Shown here: positions 1 through 7,989 of the stretch, piece after piece
How the letters are laid out: every line of letters starts with the position of its first letter
How positions within the stretch are numbered: position 1 is the stretch's first letter
Source of the DNA: Parasediminibacterium sp051861445
GTDB taxonomy: Bacteria; Bacteroidota; Bacteroidia; Chitinophagales; Chitinophagaceae
Assembly: GCA_051861445.1 (NCBI GenBank)
Contig: JBHYCS010000017.1
Location: 34,160 to 98,159, forward strand
Direction of reading: 5' to 3'
Length of the DNA: 64,000 nucleotides
The notes under the pieces: model-generated
Database searches by the model: none
What the model was told of the DNA's origin: nothing
What the model saw: only the letters and a program-made list of their open reading frames with translations
Made by a program: the position numbers and the translations under genes

Positions 1-1
1 C

Positions 2-1342
2 GAATTAGCACCCGTTAGCATAAATACTTGGATAGAATTGGTACATGAAGAAGATTTAGTTGTATCTACACAAAAGCTACAAGATTGTTTTGAAAAGAAA
101 GCTGAATACTATGAATGCGAATGTAGAATGAAGCATAAAAATGGAAATTGGATTTGGGTTTTTGATAGAGGAAAAGTGTTTAGTTGGACAGAGGATGGTA
201 AGCCATTGAAGATGTTTGGAACGCATCAAGACATTAACCAGAAAGTTATAGCTGAACAAAAGTTAAGAATTAGTGAAGAATCGTTTAGAGGAAACTTTGA
301 AAACGCTGTAATTGGAATGGCTATTTTAAACGAGCAGCTTGAATGGATTGAAGTAAATGAACAACTCTGTAATATTTTGGGCTATTCGAAAGAAGAGTTG
401 AAAATAAAAAAAATTGAAGAAATTACTCATGTAACCGATACTGCTTCAGATGCTACTTTGTTACAAGCAATCATTGAAGGAAAGTTAAACAACTACCAAA
501 TTGAAAAGCGATTTATTCATAAACAAGGAACCATTATCTCTGCAATTTTATCTTGTGCTGTAGTCAGAAATGAACAACAAAAAATTATTTACATTATAAA
601 GCAAATTGTAAATATTACTAACTTAAAACAAGCAGAAACAGAAGTGAGACAGCTGTTAGATGTAACAAAAGAACAAAATGCTCGGCTACAAAATTTTGCT
701 CACATTGTATCGCATAATTTACGATCGCATTCAGTAAATATTTCTTTATTGATAGATGTATTGTGTAACAAAAACAAGGAACTACGAAATTCTCAAGTTG
801 TACAATTGCTAATAAAATCTGCCAATAATTTACAAGAAACCATTCATAATTTAAATGAAGTTGCAATTATAAATAATTCTATTCAGGAGCATAAAGTTCC
901 TATTCACTTGTATGAAAGTGCAGTAAAGGCAATTGAAAATGTATCTGCATTAGCTACAAGTTCTAATGTATTAATTATCAATGAAGTTGCAGAAAATGCA
1001 GTAGTGCTTGGGTTACCTGCGTATATTGATAGTATTATTTTAAACATGTTAACCAATGCTATCAAATATAAATCTGAAGAAAGGGCTGCATTTGTAAAAA
1101 TTACAACCACTTTTAAAAGTAATTGTATAGAGCTAGCTTTTGAAGATAATGGTGTTGGAATAGATCTTAAACGTTATGGCGATAAATTATTTGGAATGTA
1201 TAAAACCTTTCATGCTCATCCAGATGCAAGAGGAATTGGGTTGTTTATTACCAAAAACCAAATTGAAGCCATGGGAGGAAAAGTAAAGGTTGAAAGCGAA
1301 ATAAATAAAGGAACCAAATTCATAATATCTCTGAAGAAATGA
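2..1342 (+). CDS. PAS-domain sensor histidine kinase (5' end cut off by window)
   Basis: The reading frame is open to the first base of the window, so the true start lies upstream; 446 codons are visible. Numbering from the codon at 38, a PAS fold with its PAC tail ends near residue 70 (WIWVFDRG, then GTHQDI), and a second PAS spans about 80-200. The dimerisation domain has the H-box SHNLRSH with probable phospho-acceptor His226. The ATPase domain (about 330-434) keeps the N box (LNMLTNAIKYK), G1 box (EDNGVGID) and G2 box (ARGIGL). No membrane segment is seen in the visible part. It overlaps the next gene by four bases (ATGA), so the response regulator is its likely partner. The signal sensed is unknown. 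Confidence 0.9.
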   Translation, partial: ELAPVSINTWIELVHEEDLVVSTQKLQDCFEKKAEYYECECRMKHKNGNWIWVFDRGKVFSWTEDGKPLKMFGTHQDINQKVIAEQKLRISEESFRGNFENAVIGMAILNEQLEWIEVNEQLCNILGYSKEELKIKKIEEITHVTDTASDATLLQAIIEGKLNNYQIEKRFIHKQGTIISAILSCAVVRNEQQKIIYIIKQIVNITNLKQAETEVRQLLDVTKEQNARLQNFAHIVSHNLRSHSVNISLLIDVLCNKNKELRNSQVVQLLIKSANNLQETIHNLNEVAIINNSIQEHKVPIHLYESAVKAIENVSALATSSNVLIINEVAENAVVLGLPAYIDSIILNMLTNAIKYKSEERAAFVKITTTFKSNCIELAFEDNGVGIDLKRYGDKLFGMYKTFHAHPDARGIGLFITKNQIEAMGGKVKVESEINKGTKFIISLKK

Positions 1343-1734
1343 AAAACAATAAATCCATTTGTATTATTGATGATGATGCCATTTATGTATATGCTTTGAA
1401 ATTTTTAATTGATATATCTAATACTTATCAGTCTATTATTGTTTATGAAAATGGAAAGCAAGCATTTGAAGCTTTTGAACAGCAAATACAACAAGGAATT
1501 TCTTTGCCAGATACTGTTTTGCTAGATATTAACATGCCTATGTGGGATGGATGGCGTTTTTTAGAAGCTCTTGAAAAAATATACACTGACAAAAACATGC
1601 ATTTGTATGTAATGACCAGCTCTGTAAATAGTTACGATTATAATAAAGCATCTTCTTTTTCAATGGTTAAAGGTTGTTTTGAAAAGCCATTAAAAGCAGC
1701 AGATATACAACAAATTACCGAATCGTTAAACTAA
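1339..1734 (+). CDS. Stand-alone response regulator receiver protein
   Basis: This 131-residue protein is a single REC domain with no output domain. The acidic pocket is D11-D12-D13, the phospho-acceptor is Asp63 in LLDINMP, the switch Thr/Ser lies in VMTSS, and the conserved Lys is in FEKPL. Its ATG overlaps the stop of the histidine kinase, which indicates translational coupling. Family knowledge: such CheY-like partners either act by protein contact or feed a phosphorelay. The target is not visible here; the next gene is convergent and looks unrelated. Confidence 0.9.
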   Translation: MKNNKSICIIDDDAIYVYALKFLIDISNTYQSIIVYENGKQAFEAFEQQIQQGISLPDTVLLDINMPMWDGWRFLEALEKIYTDKNMHLYVMTSSVNSYDYNKASSFSMVKGCFEKPLKAADIQQITESLN

Positions 1735-1755
1735 AAACAACAACAGTAAAAGCAA

Positions 1756-3150
1756 CTATAACGTTTTTAAATATTCAATTACAGCTTTTCGTTCTTTTAC
1801 AGATAATTTATCGCCAAAATAATGTCCTTTATTGCTATATCCCTCTAATTGTGTATTGTACGTTTTTCTTTTTTCTGGTTTTTCTTTTTGTTCATATTGC
1901 CACCCTACTTTTTCATAATCGTAAGTAGGATTTTTAAAATTTCTTTGCCAAAAAGTAGGACGTTCTTTACTGTTTAACAAGGTTTCTAAATTGGGTACAG
2001 AGCCATTATGTAGGTAAGGTGCTGTTATCCAAACACCATCGAGTGGAGGAGCCACATAACCATTAGATGGTTCTAATTTTGCTGCATTGGGTGCTTGAGC
2101 AAACCAACTTTTATTAAACCAATCTATAAACTGTGGATTTTGCTGATTGTCTTTGTATAGCATCGAATCTGTTTGAATAATGCTAGCAGGAATTAATAAA
2201 TTTGGATAAGTTGATTGTTCGCCATAAGTGCCATGGCATTTGCTACAGTTTTTGGTGAAAATTATTTTTCCTTTTTGAGCTAAATCCTCATCGATTGAAT
2301 ATGGATATTTTGGTGGTTGAATAGATTGAATATAAGCTAAAACATCTCCAAAATGGCTGTCTACTTCTCTTGCTTCGGTAGAATCTTTTACCGTTAAAAT
2401 ATTACTCAACATTAAAAATTTACCAAAATCACCTCGGCCGAAACCATTGTAAAACATGGCATTTTTTTTCTTCAACAACCACCAAGCAGGTACATCTGTA
2501 GGTACTACTTCATCTGGAATATCCAATATAGGTTTACTTTGCCATTCTAATGTTTCGGGATTTCTGTGTGCAACCAATAACATAGCTAATCTGTCGGCAG
2601 CGTTTACACCTTGCACTTCGGTTTGCATTTTTGGAAAAACGGTTTGTAAAGATGTAAGTAAAGCTTTTGACGCATCGTAACCATTGGGTGTAAAAGTTTG
2701 CATCATTTTTACAGCAGCATTTGCCAATAATGCATTGCCTTTATTGATATTGCTAAAATCTTGGAAAGTATTTCCTAAACCTACATACAATTTACCTTCA
2801 AACTCTTGTGCATGACATTGCAAACAGGTGGGTATTACAATATCTACCTTGTTTTCGTTGGTTACTACATTAAAGCCATAAGGTACGGTTGCATTTTTTC
2901 CGGTTCTGTTTAAATAATTGAATTTGTCTTTTCCGTTTAAAAAAATATAGTAGTTGTATGGTAAACCACTTTTTAAAAAGTCACCTGTAATCAAGTATTC
3001 AAAACCTTTTGCTGAGTCGCCTATTCTTTGTTTACTTGGTGGAATAAAAATAGGTTTTTCACCTTCGGTAAATGGTTGTTTCATAAATGATAAACAGCCA
3101 ACAATTACAATTATCAATAAACCAAGGGTAAGAATTTGTTTACGAAACAT
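1756..3150 (-). CDS. Di-heme c-type cytochrome, probable lipoprotein
   Basis: I place the start at the ATG at 3150 because it puts a hydrophobic N-terminus and a lipobox-like IVGC (Cys19) at the front; an upstream in-frame codon at 3180 would add ten residues and leave only six bases to the preceding ligase gene. The 464-residue protein has two CxxCH heme sites, CLQCH (about 109-113) and CSKCH (about 302-306). The C-terminal APYLHNGSVPNL stretch resembles RoxA-like and related di-heme periplasmic cytochromes, where it lies near the active heme. The likely location is the periplasm or outer membrane, with a redox role. The substrate cannot be told, and the missing surrounding motifs argue against a classic MauG-type peroxidase. 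Confidence 0.8.
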   Translation of the reverse strand: MFRKQILTLGLLIIVIVGCLSFMKQPFTEGEKPIFIPPSKQRIGDSAKGFEYLITGDFLKSGLPYNYYIFLNGKDKFNYLNRTGKNATVPYGFNVVTNENKVDIVIPTCLQCHAQEFEGKLYVGLGNTFQDFSNINKGNALLANAAVKMMQTFTPNGYDASKALLTSLQTVFPKMQTEVQGVNAADRLAMLLVAHRNPETLEWQSKPILDIPDEVVPTDVPAWWLLKKKNAMFYNGFGRGDFGKFLMLSNILTVKDSTEAREVDSHFGDVLAYIQSIQPPKYPYSIDEDLAQKGKIIFTKNCSKCHGTYGEQSTYPNLLIPASIIQTDSMLYKDNQQNPQFIDWFNKSWFAQAPNAAKLEPSNGYVAPPLDGVWITAPYLHNGSVPNLETLLNSKERPTFWQRNFKNPTYDYEKVGWQYEQKEKPEKRKTYNTQLEGYSNKGHYFGDKLSVKERKAVIEYLKTL

Positions 3151-3186
3151 ACTAATACAATCAATTATATACAATAACAATATTTT

Positions 3187-4827
3187 TTACAAAAAGTTAT
3201 TTTTTGAAGTAGTTTCACCAAATTGGTGTAGCATTTTTTTCAAGTCGTCTAAAGTATTTATTTCAGCTACTTTTTTATCTTTTCTCCAACGATTCATTCT
3301 CGGAAAACGCAATGCAATACCACTTTTGTGTCTGCTACTTGCAGCAATACCTTCAAAAGCAATTTCAAAAACCAATTCAGGTTTTACGGTTCTTACGGGT
3401 CCGAATTTCTCTATAGAATTTGCTTTTACAAAAGCGTCTACAGCAGCAAACTCTTTATCTGTTAATCCACTGTAAGCTTTGGTAAATGTTACCAATTTAT
3501 CTCCATCTTTCACTGCAAAAGTATAATCGGTGTATAAATTACTCCTTCTGCCATGTCCTTTTTGTGCATAAATCATTACCGCATCAATAACCATTGGATC
3601 GGTTTTCCATTTCCACCAATCGCCTACTTTTCTACCAACTTGATAAATAGATGATTTTCGTTTGAGCATAATACCTTCACTGCCTACACTCCTTGCAGAC
3701 AAACGTTTTGCAGCCAAATCGTTCCAAGTAGTGCAGTTTAAAACAGGCGATACAATGATATTTTTTTGGTGAATATTTTCTATAATTTTTTCCAGTTGAT
3801 TTCTTCTAATTGATAAAGGTTTATTTCTCCAATCTTCAAAATTATACTCCAATAAATCGTAAGCAATAAAAGCAACAGGCGATTCTGTTAACTGCTTTTT
3901 GGTAATATTTTTTCTACCAATACGTGTTTGTAAATTCGAAAAAGGAAGTGGTTGAATATGTTCTGTATTTGCATCCAAACAAATGATTTCTCCATCTAAA
4001 ACACATCCATCAGGTAAAGCCGTTATCCATTGTTGATATTCAGGAAATTTATCTGTCATTAATTCTTCACCTCTACTCCATACAAACAATTGTTCATTAC
4101 GTTTTATCACTTGACCACGAATGCCATCCCATTTCCATTCGGCCTGCCATTCATCAATATTCCCTAATGCTTCAATGGGTTCTTCAGCTGCATAAGCCAA
4201 ATAAAAAGGGTAGGGTTTACTAGCATCAAAAGTGGTAGCATTTGCATGTAGTAAATCATCGAAAGAAGTAGCAGCAGCATTCCAATTACCACTTATTTTA
4301 TGTGCAATTTCTGAAGATGGTATTTGTACCGTTTTAGCCAATGCATTTACCATCATTTTTTGTGAAACCCCAATTCTAAAACCACCGGTGATTAGTTTGT
4401 TAAATACAAATAAAACCTCTTGATTCATGCTTTGCCAACATTGCACAATGAATTGTTTTTTTACCAACTCATCTTCCTTTTCTAAAGCAATAAATTGTTG
4501 TAAATAGTAAGATAGTGTGTACGTATTGTCGGTTTTATGCGTAATAGTTTTTTGTGGTAAAAGCAAGGCAATTGTTTCGGCCAAATCACCAACTGTATGA
4601 TAACACTCTTGAAACAACCACATCGGATGATTGGTAAGTTCTGTACACCATAATTGCAGTAAGCTACTACTTACCAAACGCTTTGGTCTTCTCCCGCTAA
4701 ATATTGCAATCACCCAAACTTTATCAGCATCAGAGGCGGTAGCAAAATAGGTTTGTAAAGCTTGAAGCTTTTCGTTGTTTTTTGTAGAGGTGGCTAGTGT
4801 TTGTACCAATTGTGCAAATTGCTGCAT
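3187..4827 (-). CDS. ATP-dependent DNA ligase (LigB/LigD-type, ligase-exonuclease cassette)
   Basis: A 546-residue ATP-dependent DNA ligase. The nucleotidyl-transfer motif I is KWDGIRG with Lys232 as the AMP acceptor. Motif III (VAFIAYDLLEY), motif IV (SEGIMLKR) and motif V (DWWKWK) follow, then an OB-fold C-terminal domain with RFPRMNRWR. The N-terminal 200 residues match the DNA-binding domain of longer archaeal/eukaryal-like ligases. It lies 45 bases downstream of the MBL exonuclease gene on the same strand; this pairing is well known as a bacterial repair cassette. The cassette usually also includes an Lhr-like DEXH helicase and often a phosphoesterase, neither of which is present here. 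It seals nicks in cytoplasmic DNA repair. Confidence 0.95.
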   Translation of the reverse strand: MQQFAQLVQTLATSTKNNEKLQALQTYFATASDADKVWVIAIFSGRRPKRLVSSSLLQLWCTELTNHPMWLFQECYHTVGDLAETIALLLPQKTITHKTDNTYTLSYYLQQFIALEKEDELVKKQFIVQCWQSMNQEVLFVFNKLITGGFRIGVSQKMMVNALAKTVQIPSSEIAHKISGNWNAAATSFDDLLHANATTFDASKPYPFYLAYAAEEPIEALGNIDEWQAEWKWDGIRGQVIKRNEQLFVWSRGEELMTDKFPEYQQWITALPDGCVLDGEIICLDANTEHIQPLPFSNLQTRIGRKNITKKQLTESPVAFIAYDLLEYNFEDWRNKPLSIRRNQLEKIIENIHQKNIIVSPVLNCTTWNDLAAKRLSARSVGSEGIMLKRKSSIYQVGRKVGDWWKWKTDPMVIDAVMIYAQKGHGRRSNLYTDYTFAVKDGDKLVTFTKAYSGLTDKEFAAVDAFVKANSIEKFGPVRTVKPELVFEIAFEGIAASSRHKSGIALRFPRMNRWRKDKKVAEINTLDDLKKMLHQFGETTSKNNFL

Positions 4828-4872
4828 GTTGTAAATGGTTATTGGTATAAAATTGATGATTGAATGTGCTGT

Positions 4873-5946
4873 TTATACAACAAGTTCTTGTTCAACGGAA
4901 TCTGTTGTAGTTGTTTCTTCCTCTTCATTTCCATAAGCGGTTTTTACTTCTGCAGCTTCAATTCCATGTTCATTTAAATATCTGCTTAAAACCGATTGAA
5001 AGCCGTGTGTAACAAATACTTTTTCTGCTTTTGTAGCTTTAATAGCAGTTAACAATCCATTCCAATCTGCATGATCGCTTAACACAAATCCTGCATCAGC
5101 ATTTCTTCTTCTAGCATTTCCTCTCACTTGCATCCATCCACTACAAATACCCGTTTTATAAGGTGTAAATTTCTTCATCCATGGTGTAGATTCTGCACTT
5201 GGAGGAGCAATAACTACCGCATTTTTTAAATCGTTTTTACTGGTTTCTGGTGTAATTCTTTTAACTGTAGGAAGCTGAATATTGGTTGATGCAATGGCTT
5301 GTTGCGTATTCCAAATAGCACCATGTACATAAATATTATCTGTAACTGTTGCTGCTGCTTGCAAAACCCGTTGAGCTTTTCCTAAGCTGTAAGCAATTAA
5401 AACCGAATTGTGTTGCTGTGCTTGATTTTCTTGAATCCAACTTTGAATTTGTTGATAAATTGTGTTTTGAGATTTCCATTGATAAATGGGTAATCCAAAA
5501 GTACTTTCTGTAATAAATGTATGGCATTGAATAGGTTCAAATGGAGTGCTTAATCCATCATTTTCAAGTTTATAATCGCCACTAAAAACCCACACTTCGC
5601 CTTTATAAGCAATTCTCACTTGAGCCGATCCAATGATATGTCCAGCAGGATGAAAAGATACTTCTACACCATTTATGTATACGGGTTCATTATACCCAAT
5701 ACTTTCGTAGTTTAAATTTCCTAAACGCAGTTGTAATAAAGGTTTGGTTAAATGATGACATAAGTAATTTTGACTTCCCCAACGAGCATGGTCGCTATGT
5801 GCATGTGTAATAATAGCTTTATTTACAGGTCTCCAAGGATCTATATAAAATTGTCCTTGTTCACAATATAAACCTTTGTCAGAAAAACTGATAAGTGGTT
5901 TATTGTTGAATGATTTTGCCGATATTATTGAAGACGTTGGTTGCAT
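4873..5946 (-). CDS. Ligase-associated MBL-fold DNA exonuclease
   Basis: This 357-residue protein belongs to the metallo-beta-lactamase/beta-CASP group related to RNA 3'-end processing factors. The metal site is HAHSDH (His48, His50, Asp52, His53), with later ligands in PAGHIIGS, FSGDY and LSDHADW, and a terminal FVTHG. Family knowledge: the bacterial form found next to an ATP-dependent DNA ligase is called ligase-associated DNA exonuclease and trims ends before sealing. Its ATG lies four bases after the stop of the small DUF2256 gene, so the three genes probably form one transcript with the ligase. Confidence 0.92.
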   Translation of the reverse strand: MQPTSSIISAKSFNNKPLISFSDKGLYCEQGQFYIDPWRPVNKAIITHAHSDHARWGSQNYLCHHLTKPLLQLRLGNLNYESIGYNEPVYINGVEVSFHPAGHIIGSAQVRIAYKGEVWVFSGDYKLENDGLSTPFEPIQCHTFITESTFGLPIYQWKSQNTIYQQIQSWIQENQAQQHNSVLIAYSLGKAQRVLQAAATVTDNIYVHGAIWNTQQAIASTNIQLPTVKRITPETSKNDLKNAVVIAPPSAESTPWMKKFTPYKTGICSGWMQVRGNARRRNADAGFVLSDHADWNGLLTAIKATKAEKVFVTHGFQSVLSRYLNEHGIEAAEVKTAYGNEEEETTTTDSVEQELVV

Positions 5947-5950
5947 CTAG

Positions 5951-6127
5951 TTATTTATTTTGTTGTTGCAAAGTGGGTTTGCTATTTCTGCATTTATCGC
6001 TACAATATTTGATGGAATACCAATTTTTTTCCCACTTTTTTCGCCATGAAAAAGGTTTATTACACACCGTACATATTTTGGTAGGAAGATAGCTTTTATT
6101 GCCTTTATGCATACATTTAATTTGCAT
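5951..6127 (-). CDS. DUF2256 family small zinc-ribbon protein
   Basis: A 58-residue gene, short enough to be missed by size cut-offs. The translation runs from ATG at 6127 to TAA at 5951. It contains CTVC (Cys19, Cys22) and CSDKC (Cys42, Cys46) around the aromatic core PFSWRKKWEKNW. This spacing and core are the signature of DUF2256, a family of unknown function in which the four cysteines are expected to bind zinc. An internal ATG at 6112 would give 53 residues and begin MHKGNKSYLP, which is the usual family start; either is possible. It ends four bases before the exonuclease ATG, which suggests co-translation with the repair cassette. Confidence 0.85.
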   Translation of the reverse strand: MQIKCMHKGNKSYLPTKICTVCNKPFSWRKKWEKNWYSIKYCSDKCRNSKPTLQQQNK

Positions 6128-6269
6128 ACATAACAGTTGATGCTTTGGAAAGTTTGCAGTTTTGATTCAATGATTATTAATAGAAAACAAATTTGAGTGC
6201 TTCTTTCGTTTTAAGGTTCATCATACTTCATAATCTGTTACTTTTAGCATGCACATAAAAATATAAAAA

Positions 6270-7079
6270 GTGGGTATTTTAAATAATAAAGTAATTGTAG
6301 TTACAGGTGGTACAGGCGTAATTGGTGGAGCTTTTGTAGAAGCTCTGGCCAAAGAAGGGGCTGCTATTGGTATTTTAGGAAGAAATGCAGCTATTGCTAC
6401 AGAAAGAGCAGAAAAAATTTTACAAAGCGGTGGTTTAGCAATACCATTAATTGCCGATGTATTAAATGAAAGTCAGCTTTTAGCAGCAAGAGACAAGCTA
6501 ATTGATGCATATGGAAAAATTGATGGATTGGTGAATGCTGCCGGTGGAAATTTACCTAAGGCAATTGTTCAATCCAATGAAGATGTTTTTGATTTAAACA
6601 TAGAAGCATTAGAAAGTGTAATGAGGTTGAATGTTGTAGGAACCATTTTGCCAACACAAATTTTCGGAAAATCTATTTTTGATACAGCTACTATTGGCAG
6701 TATTGTTAATATTTCTTCCGTTGCAGCACAACATCCACTAACAAAAGTTTTAGGGTACAGCATTGCAAAAACGGCCATAGAAGGTTATACAAAATGGTTT
6801 GCTGTAGAATTAGCCAATCGTTATGGCGATGCCATTCGAATGAATGCTATTGCTCCAGGATTTTTCTTAACCGAACAAAATAAAACTTTATTAAAAAACG
6901 AAGACGGAAGTTTTACCCAACGTGCTCAAAACATTATTCAACAAACACCCTTTAAAAGATTTGGTAATCCAAATGAACTTGCAGGAGCTTTAATTTGGCT
7001 TTTAAGCAATGAATCTAAATTTGTAACTGGAACTACCATAACAATTGACGGCGGATTTACAAGTTTTGCTGGTGTGTAA
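6270..7079 (+). CDS. SDR-family oxidoreductase, D-mannonate oxidoreductase-like
   Basis: This 269-residue Rossmann-fold short-chain dehydrogenase has the glycine-rich cofactor motif TGGTGVIG (12-19), NAAGG (89-93), catalytic Ser150, and YxxxK as Tyr163/Lys167. The C-terminus TIDGGFTSFAGV matches Bacteroidota SDR enzymes annotated as D-mannonate oxidoreductase (fructuronate reductase), which reduce fructuronate to mannonate in hexuronate use. No uxuA or kdg gene lies nearby, so the substrate is unproven. The start is GTG at 6270; no ATG occurs near it in frame, and the GILNNKVIVVTG beginning fits the fold exactly. It is divergent from the repair cassette. Confidence 0.8.
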   Translation: MGILNNKVIVVTGGTGVIGGAFVEALAKEGAAIGILGRNAAIATERAEKILQSGGLAIPLIADVLNESQLLAARDKLIDAYGKIDGLVNAAGGNLPKAIVQSNEDVFDLNIEALESVMRLNVVGTILPTQIFGKSIFDTATIGSIVNISSVAAQHPLTKVLGYSIAKTAIEGYTKWFAVELANRYGDAIRMNAIAPGFFLTEQNKTLLKNEDGSFTQRAQNIIQQTPFKRFGNPNELAGALIWLLSNESKFVTGTTITIDGGFTSFAGV

Positions 7080-7989
7080 TTTCAATGTCTTTTATATTAT
7101 GAATTTTAATAAAATGCACAGGTATTTGCTGCAAAAATCAATAAATATTTACTATGTTGAACCTGCTTTAAATTAAAATTCTCGATTTCTTTAAGTAATT
7201 AGATTATATAAACTAAAAGTGATAGTGCAAGTTTAATTAGTTCATAATGTGTTTCATTCTTTTTGAAATAAAAAATTATATATATTAGCTTGTATATTAA
7301 AAAGGGTGTTTGTTTTTCACTATTTCTAATGTATCCTATGACTGCTAGTTTAAGTAAAAAAAGCATGAATGATAGTATTTAAGAATACTTTTCTTTTTTT
7401 AATATAAAAATGCTGACTTCCTAACTAAATATTTTTTAAACAGGTTTACTTTACAAATGCTATAAATCGATTAGTTACTTTTTTGAGTTTAACTTTATTG
7501 TATAGGAAATGGATGCCTTGATAGATTTATCAGCATTTTTCAGTTTAAATGTTACAACTACATCGCATTATGTTACGATTGAATAGCGTTAACACTCCAC
7601 TCTCTTTTAAATTTGCATAACGATTGTATTAGATTATTTGCTTCTTTTCGATTGCAGATATTTTATTTCGACCCTCCATTCTAAGGTTTCTATCCAACGC
7701 ATACGAAAATTGCTATATGAATAAGGTTTGTTTACTTGAAAAATATTTTAGCACAATAATGCCAATTTTCAATCTAATACCTAAAATTGGTTTGGTTAAG
7801 TTGTATAATCGAAATCTTATATTTATAAATACCAAGGCTGTTTATAGCGTTGATAACAATTTTTATAAAATAACTATCGTGTATTTTTTAAGATTGATTT
7901 ACTCTACTACAAGTATCACATAACTGCTAGCATTTCGCATAATTATTTTAAATAAATATTTTATACAATTCAAATTTCAAAATTGCCTT
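7080..7989. other. 910-base AT-rich intergenic region
   Basis: There is no convincing gene here. A 68-codon open frame at 7717-7923 has no homology I recognise and low-complexity composition, so I do not annotate it. A TAAATTTG element at 7608-7615 is the one promoter-like site I can point to. The region marks the switch from ordinary chromosomal genes on the left to accessory secreted-protein and polysaccharide genes on the right. I see no integrase remnant, tRNA or direct repeat in it. Confidence 0.6.
7608..7615 (+). promoter_or_regulatory. Candidate Bacteroidota -7 promoter element
   Basis: TAAATTTG fits the Bacteroidota -7 consensus TAnnTTTG. The nearest upstream TTG (7579-7581) is 26 bases away, longer than the usual spacing, so support is weak. 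If used, it would give the large T9SS gene a leader of more than 350 bases. Confidence 0.25.

Noticed and set aside
1756..3150. Di-heme cytochrome as a MauG/cytochrome c peroxidase
   Set aside because: The spacing between the two heme sites and the surrounding motifs fit RoxA-like or unassigned di-heme proteins better.
5910..6092. 60-codon plus-strand open frame opposite the exonuclease start
   Set aside because: The minus strand of the same stretch encodes DUF2256 with its four cysteines; the plus-strand frame is a shadow.
7717..7923. 68-codon open frame in the intergenic region
   Set aside because: Low-complexity, AT-rich composition, no signal peptide or family pattern, and no neighbour context.
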